64,000 bases of DNA. It comes from Artemisia argyi (taxonomy: Eukaryota > Streptophyta > Magnoliopsida > Asterales > Asteraceae). Positions 58,296 to 64,000 of the stretch are shown piece after piece. The translations under genes and the position numbers were made by a program. Each line of letters starts with the position of its first letter. Position 1 is the stretch's first letter. The DNA lies in the NCBI GenBank assembly GCA_030686995.1, contig CM060709.1:307105857-307169856 (forward strand), in the 5' to 3' direction. The notes beneath the pieces are model-generated. The model was given only the letters and a program-made list of their open reading frames with translations, was not told the DNA's origin and searched no databases.

Positions 58296-60824
58296 TTATT
58301 GTCGATGGTCTTCACCAAGAAATATGTCTTTCCAAGCTTCATAAAACATCCAGGTGATGCCTGATGACGGCATGACCTTCAAACAGCTTGCACCCCATCC
58401 TCTATAAAGTCCAATGAAACCCTCATCCCTCACAACTTCTGATAGTGCGGCCGCTATGTTTGGTGGACACTTCCCTTGCAGTGTCCCTACCATCAGCCTT
58501 TTCCTTGCCACTTCCAACGGAAAACTGATCGTACTTGCAGTCAGACCTAACCATGAAATTTTATTTTAGTAATAGCGTAAAGTATAAGCATAGACGGAAC
58601 TTGAACATTTTTTTTGAGGGGGCCGAATTTATTTTGGGGGGCCGAATCGGAGATTTGTTTGTAACCTCAACTAAATTACCCCTAAAACCTATAATATTTA
58701 CACTAGGTACCGCAAATTTTGGGGGGGCCGGGACCCTCCCCTGCCCCTACATAGTTCCGTTCCTAAAAGTATCATGCTTAGTTTTCTTTCCTGGGTCTAT
58801 ATTTATTTGGAATAACAATAATTTTGGTTTGTAGTCAGAAACAAACAAGTATAAAGCAATGCACCTGAAAGAGCTCCAATCAGTAGCATTTCTGGACGGC
58901 TTAAACTTTTTTTATTCTGAGCCGTGCAGTAAGTATTCTTGATGGTGTCGTACATAAAATAGTAACACGTGCTGTATGGCAGCATACCAATCAATGTAGG
59001 GGAAAGACCAGAATAGAAAGAGCCAATCCCACCATTTGCATACATTTTCTGAACTGCAATGCTCAAATTAGGATAAACATCGGGGCTTACTGTCAACCGA
59101 TCCTGTGAAAGTCGATTAAAAAGAAATAAATTTAGCAATCAACAAAAATTATATAATGATCATACAAAAAAGGGTTGTTGCTAATGGTGTTGGTTTTTTC
59201 TGCAAAAACCATATTATAAAAGAAGTTACAGTGTTCACCTTTAACACTTCAAGAGGATGGCACGCAAGCGTGCTAACAAACCCTGCAGCAGCACCGCCGA
59301 GTGCAATAGGTGACACCCATGACAGATTAAAACTTAGTTTGACAGGACCAAGGTGTACACTTGGAGACTCTTCTTTATCCCATTTTTCTTTTGCTGATGT
59401 CATTACTCGTTTCACACATTCAAAGGTTGCAAGCTCAATTGCTTGTGTAGGAACAATCCGTATCATGTTGATTGCATTTCCAGCCCAAAGTCCTTGCCAG
59501 CCTTGTTTTTCAATCACCTCCAGAAAACTACCAGATATTTTTTTTGACCCTACACCTACCACCATCCTTGTCCTGCATTAATTATACTTTGAAGTTTAAA
59601 TCGTCACGCTATGCAAAGTGTCTTTCTGTGGGACAGAGTGACACGACGTTTTGCATGCTGATGCAAAAAGCATATTATACGTTTAATTTGGCTGACTTCA
59701 ATCTGGTTATAACGATTATGAACCCAGCATTCAAGGAAAACACAGACTAATGGCATGAAACTTCAACACGACTTAATTTTAGTTTTTTCAAAACATTTTA
59801 TTCGAGTGAAAGCATGCGTGTATGGTACAAGTATTAATAAGGTCTTTGGGGGATATTTTTATATGCATAGATGCCTAAGCATAACTAGGATTAATAAATT
59901 GACTTTGTGGATATCATTGGCATATAGAGTCAACAAACCTGATGGTTTCAAGAGGAGCAAGAACAGCTTTAGTCATAGCCCCAGCCAAAGCACCACTAAT
60001 AAATTCCCCGACTTCTCTCGTCTTGACAAATCCCTGAGACAAATTCACAAATTTCGCTTCAATTTCAAGACAATAACCATTTTATAGAGCAAAGCAAAAT
60101 CAATAGAAACAGACACACGAAAGCTTTAATATCATAAATAGGACTCTAGCTCAAGAAACATGCAATCAAAATAATATGATCAGAACAAACTAGCATACAT
60201 CCAACAAGCTATACAATTAGCATCCTCCCAACGCCAAAGCAAATTGGAGCAAAACCAAATCAAAGTACAACAATTCATGCATAACGGGCCATCTACTAAT
60301 TTTAGCAATCGGTGTCCTACATCTAAGTACCCACCCAATATTCAACTTTTTCACATTAACTTAAACAAAATACACCAATTCATGCATAACGGGCCATATA
60401 CTAATTTTAGCAATGGATATCATATATCTAAGTACCCACCCAATATTCAACTTTTTCACATTAACTTAAACCAATAGATAAAAACCAGCTTACCAGGTAG
60501 CTATCTGAATTCATTTACCTCAATTTCGACCAAAAACATATCATTGACATCCCTTAACTTATTTATAAAACCCAAAATTTCCAACCTCTAACCAAAGGCA
60601 TTTTCATTTCGGTATGACTGAAATAAGATGAATACTTGAACAAACATAACATAAAAAATATCTACTAAATTGAAACTTACAGCAATGGGTTTTCGGATAT
60701 CGGGCAGCTGAAAATCGAACGAAAAGGAATCATCTTTCGCGCGATTCTGAGCCAAAAAAACAAGGTCCAAATTCTTGTTTTGAAGTGGCGTAGACTCTAC
60801 GATTGCTCCATATACATCACCCAT
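58296..60824 (-). CDS. mitochondrial carrier family protein (Brittle1 / adenine nucleotide type)
   Basis: SLC25-type carriers exchange metabolites across organelle membranes. Five minus-strand exons join in frame: 60824-60681, 60033-59939, 59572-59239, 59102-58865, 58546-58296, giving 353 aa. After a 48-residue N-terminal exon, three carrier repeats follow. Repeat 1 has FISGALAGAMTKAVLAPLET and GWQGLWAGNAINMIRIVPTQ. Repeat 2 has GGAAAGFVSTLACHPLEVLK and GIGSFYSGLSPTLIGMLPYS. Repeat 3 has GALSGLTASTISFPLEVARK and GFIGLYRGWGASCLKVMPSS. The P-x-(D/E)-x-x-(K/R) signatures read PLETIR, PLEVLK and PLEVAR. The G-N-x-x-N-x-I-R-I-x-P motif and length resemble Arabidopsis BTL1-type adenine nucleotide transporters, but substrate and organelle are inferred. 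All introns are GT-AG. A decayed GGGGGCCG-rich repeat sits in intron 4. Confidence 0.9.
58591..58770. repeat. MITE-like repeat with GACGGAACTTG ends in carrier intron 4
   Basis: GACGGAACTTGAAC at the left is mirrored by ATAGTTCCGTTCC at the right, with GGGGGGCCGAAT and GGGGGGGCCGGGACCCTCCC inside. A short related piece (GTGGCGGAACTTGTGCG) occurs at 4376. Confidence 0.55.
60271..60475. repeat. 105-bp tandem duplication in carrier intron 1
   Basis: CAATTCATGCATAACGGGCC starts at 60271 and again at 60376. The two copies agree at most positions through AAGTACCCACCCAATATTCA. Non-coding. Confidence 0.9.
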
Positions 60825-60891
60825 TGTACAAAACCCCTTCCTTTGCTAATAATAACCAATTCATAAAAACATATCAAAAAAATGTCACATT

Positions 60892-61010
60892 AAAAAAACC
60901 ATCTAGATATTTATTTATAAAGATACTAAAAATGTCATAAAAACGAGATATAAAAAAAACCATCTAGATATTTATTTATAAAGATACTAAAAATGTTATA
61001 TAAAAAAAAC
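60892..61010. repeat. 61-bp tandem duplication upstream of the carrier gene
   Basis: CATCTAGATATTTATTTATA starts at 60900 and again at 60961. The copies are nearly identical. It lies 70-190 nt upstream of the carrier ATG, so probably in the leader or promoter. Confidence 0.88.
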
Positions 61011-61424
61011 AATAAAAATGTGATAATAAAAGAACCTGAGGGGGTGAAGTTGATGGTGATTTTTGGGTCATTTTGGTTTTTTTTTGAAAGGGTGGTGAGC
61101 CCCCCACCCTTTGATGGAGTGATGGATATTTTTTTGGCTTTTTAAGGTTTTCCGGTGGCTGTAGGTTGTGGTCAAAAGTTTGAAAGAGGGGGGTATTTTT
61201 AGTAGTGTTTAGGTTTTGTTATATGTTTACTTTTGTTTTTGTGTTAACCGACATTAGTCCCCTGTAACCTGTTGACATGTTTTTCAGTGTTTTAGTTTGT
61301 AACGGAAGTGGTTTTTAATGATGTTTTTTGGGGTTTTTTTAGGGTTTTGGTTTTTGGCCCATGAGGAAAAAGTTTAGCCCATTTGGATATTGTTGTTAGG
61401 GTGGGGGGTTGGGTTGGGTAGGGG

Positions 61425-61767
61425 TAGAGGTGGCAAACGAGCGGGCAAGGGTATGAGCACGTATTATACAAATCGCTTTATATAAGACAAAATGACGAAA
61501 TAAATTTCTTAAACGTTATACTTCATTTATATTTAAAAAATTAAATATTATATGTATATATATATATATATATAAAGTTTTTCTTTAAAAATGACTATAA
61601 TGTTCTTCAATTAAAAGAAAATATGTGCCCGTTAGTGCTCATTTAACCCTTCAATGGGCTAAATATGTCCATTTCAAAAACAGATGGGGGCTAAATGTGG
61701 CAAAGTCTTTTACAAAGTAGTCAAAATTAGCCTATTTTTTCATTTTGGACACAATTTGCCATCTCTA
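61425..61767. mobile_element. hAT-like MITE (TAGAGGTGGCAAACG ends)
   Basis: The left TAGAGGTGGCAAACGAG is mirrored by the right end (complement TAGAGATGGCAAATTG). The 8-bp flanks GGTAGGGG and GGTAGGGT agree at 7 of 8 bases. The interior is AT-rich with a small (TA)n near 61555-61572. It inserted at the very edge of the next element. Confidence 0.65.
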
Positions 61768-61769
61768 GG

Positions 61770-62188
61770 TAGGGTTGTAAACGAAACGAGACAACTTACG
61801 AGTTATTCAACATCGACTCGTAAACTAATAATAAATGACTCAATTTAAACGAGTTGAGCTTGAGTACGAGCTACTCGAGTATATTTTCGAGTTGAGTTCG
61901 AGCTCCAAAATACCCGGATCGTGAAGCTCGACGCGAGCCTTGTCAAGCTTCGTTAAAATCACACTTTTGCCCCTTTAAATACACAACTTACCCAATTTTC
62001 ATAGAAATCGAGTCGAGTCGTGCTTGATATGCCGAGTATTTATCGGGTTTGAGCATGAATATGAAAATAATCGAGCTCGAGCTTGAAATATAAAAATCGA
62101 CCGACCTCGAATCGAGTTTCGAGCCCGAGTTTTAATATTCGAGTCAAGCTCGAGCTTGGCAGTACTCGGCTCGTTTACACCCGCAGTT
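61770..62188. mobile_element. hAT-like foldback MITE built of CTCGAGTTGAGCTCGAG repeats
   Basis: It starts TAGGGTTGTAAACGAAACGA and ends GGCTCGTTTACACCCGC. The interior has CTCGAGCTTGAG-type degenerate repeats as in 51915-52393. Its original left target duplication is disrupted by the neighbouring insertion. Confidence 0.65.
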
Positions 62189-62218
62189 AGGGTTTAGCGT
62201 TTTCCCGTAGTTAACAAC

Positions 62219-62220
<2 letters not shown>

Positions 62221-62292
<72 letters not shown>
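62221..62292. repeat. (ATT)n microsatellite
   Basis: About 24 ATT units. Confidence 0.97.
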
Positions 62293-62479
62293 TTATTTAT
62301 TTTATTTTATTTATAAAACATCACTTCATTAGAAAATCATAGGATTTACAAGAAATTAGAGGGGAGCCGAGAAACAAGCTCGGCCCTCACTCCTTTAGCA
62401 ATATCAAAGCCAATCCTACTAAAAATATGATCAGCGGCACGTGCTCCATTGCCCTGAGTCAACAAGAATCTACGGACGC

Positions 62480-62480
<1 letters not shown>
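62293..62480 (-). other. possible coding fragment between two ATT arrays
   Basis: On the minus strand a frame reads GNGARAADHIFSRIGFDIAK, continues GVRAELVSRLPSNFL, and then stops. It looks like a protein C-terminus. I do not recognise the family. It may be a captured or retrotransposed fragment. Confidence 0.3.

Positions 62481-62535
<55 letters not shown>
62481..62535. repeat. (ATT)n microsatellite
   Basis: About 18 ATT units, 188 nt from a longer array of the same motif. Confidence 0.97.
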
Positions 62536-62629
62536 GTAGAGTTATTTTACATAACAAACTTTTCTTAAGGAATTATCCCCACCATCCATCTAAAAAGAAA
62601 TTAATGGTTTAGATTAAAAGCATTTTAAT

Positions 62630-63075
62630 ATTTCACAAATTTTTTATAATTTAAATATCTTTTAAACCGTTAATCGTTAAGCGAAAATAATTACACCATC
62701 GCGACGAGTATTTAATTATCTTTCTATATACAGGCACTTTGATATACTTTCAGAAAAAAAAAAAACATTTTTTTCACTTTTTTTTTCGTGGCCGAAAAAA
62801 TCATATGTGATATATCACATGTGATATTACATATCACATGTTATATTAGTGTAATATCACATGTGATTTTTTCAGCCAAAAAAAAAAAAAAAAAAAAAAA
62901 AAAAAACGTGAAGAAAATGAAAAAAAAAATATTTGTCGAAAATATATCAAAGTGCCTATCTATAGAAAGATTAGAAAGATAATTAAATGCTCGTCGTAAC
63001 AGTATATTTTTTTTCGCTTAACAATTAACGGTTTGAAAGATATTAATATTTAAAAAAAAAAAGATGAAAGTGGGT
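62630..63075. mobile_element. long-inverted-repeat foldback element (CGCGACGAG family), copy 2
   Basis: The left arm, with TTTAAACCGTTAATCGTTAA, CACCATCGCGACGAG and AATTATCTTTCTATA, is mirrored by GATAATTAAATGCTCGTCG, AACAATTAACGG and GAAAGATATTAATATTT. The arms are about 130 nt. The loop contains repeated palindromic ATATCACATGTGATAT (62800-62873). Homologous to 9265-9578. Confidence 0.75.
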
Positions 63076-63167
63076 TTTTTAAATTGTTATGATTAATTTC
63101 ATCCATTTGATTAAATAAAGATGGAGGGTGGAGATGTAAAAAAGTTTGGTACTCAAATGATCTTAAA

Positions 63168-63578
63168 TCTTATCTTTTATATAATAAAACAAAACCCCTA
63201 TTTGGTACTTTCGTATTTCGGAAAAAAGAATATTTCCTTATTAGGTAATATTTTAAAAAATATTATTATTTTTTAATTTAAAATTTTAAAAATTTGTTTT
63301 GTTGATATACAACGCAAGTAGAAGATAAATACAAAAAAATATATATAAGATGTCATACTATACAAGTAGAAGATATATATACAAAAAAAAATATAGATAA
63401 TATGCAAATAACAACAGGATTAAAATTTTTAAATGATTATATTTAATAATAAACAAATATAATTAAAAATTATAAATCAAACAAAAAAAAGATTAAATTA
63501 TTTATTTTTTAAGAAATGAAAATATATCATTAAAAAAGTTTTAAAAAAAACCCATGCATGCATGAGTATTATAACTAG
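63168..63578 (+). mobile_element. Helitron-like non-autonomous element
   Basis: The 3' end has a palindromic CCCATGCATGCATGAG stem (63551-63566) followed by TATTATAA and CTAG, then a host T. A plausible 5' end is TCTTATCTTTTATATAATAA after an A at 63167. The interior matches the copies at 2511 and 52630. No coding capacity. Confidence 0.65.
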
Positions 63579-64000
63579 TTATTATTATTATCTTTTCTCT
63601 CAACCATTGTAACACATTCGATCTATTCTTTTAATTGCTTTTTTTCTACTTTTTATCTAATTAAAAATCCACAAAACACACGTAACAACCAATAAATAAT
63701 ACTCTCCCATTTAAACATCTCTCACTTCTTTATTTCGGGACTTAAATGCCCAAGTTCCAAGGGAAAAAGATTCCAATTTTCCCGCAAAGTGAGATGGGAC
63801 ATTACGCCGCTTCCTTGACATGGCCTCCTGCATGCTTCCCAAATGCACACTTGTTAGTGTTTACATTTTTATTTTGAATTACCTTAAAATAAGTGTCAAT
63901 TTCGTATTAAAAGAGACTATCTATACTACCTATAAAGCAAAAATGGTCAAAAGGTGAAAGTGAAAAAGTCAAGAAAGTGAAATGTGAAATGTTGAAAAAC
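63579..64000. other. no recognisable gene
   Basis: The end of the window is AT-rich with no supported feature. Confidence 0.4.

Overview
The window is nuclear DNA from a flowering plant, most likely a dicot. The genes are intron-rich with GT-AG junctions and the non-coding DNA is AT-rich. The intergenic space is full of plant MITEs, Helitron ends, LINE remnants and long AT or poly-T tracts. The flavour of the repeats suggests Asteraceae, but that is only a weak inference. I saw no bacterial, viral or organellar genes. All gene models below were spliced by hand from reading frame, splice sites and remembered protein families. Left to right the intact genes are as follows. (1) 4046-8228 (+), Mediator subunit MED8, 12 exons, 557 aa. 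(2) 11429-15154 (+), sterol Delta7-reductase (7-dehydrocholesterol reductase, DWF5 type), 13 exons, 442 aa. (3) 18460-21312 (-), a 124-aa INO80C/Ies6-type YL1_C protein of the INO80 remodelling complex, 3 exons. (4) 31104-37242 (+) and (5) 45459-51459 (+), two tandem complete copies of the catalytic subunit A of the vacuolar H+-ATPase. (6) 53788-57203 (+), a 194-aa reticulon-like membrane protein, 4 exons. (7) 58296-60824 (-), a 353-aa mitochondrial-carrier (SLC25) protein of the Brittle1/adenine-nucleotide type, 5 exons. These are housekeeping genes with no shared pathway, so this is ordinary gene-rich euchromatin rather than a cluster. The V-ATPase pair is the main structural event: both copies have 20 exons of identical length, both encode 623 aa, and I see only seven residue differences. 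Divergence is uneven between exons (exon 16 identical over 105 nt, exon 1 differing at 10 of 78). Between genes lie decayed gene pieces: a beta-galactosidase (GH35) relic at 26.5-26.7 kb (-), an OB-fold fragment resembling HROB at 15.7-16.2 kb (-), exon-like minus-strand fragments at 25.7-29.0 kb, and a LINE 3' remnant at 1.35 kb. The repeats form several clear families: four Tourist/Harbinger-like MITEs, each in the first intron of a different gene; at least six hAT-like foldback elements built from degenerate self-complementary short repeats, three with perfect 8-bp target duplications; Helitron-like 3' termini; a Stowaway MITE; and two other foldback families. I found no new enzymatic or defence system. 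The most noteworthy observations are the V-ATPase duplication and the MITE architecture.
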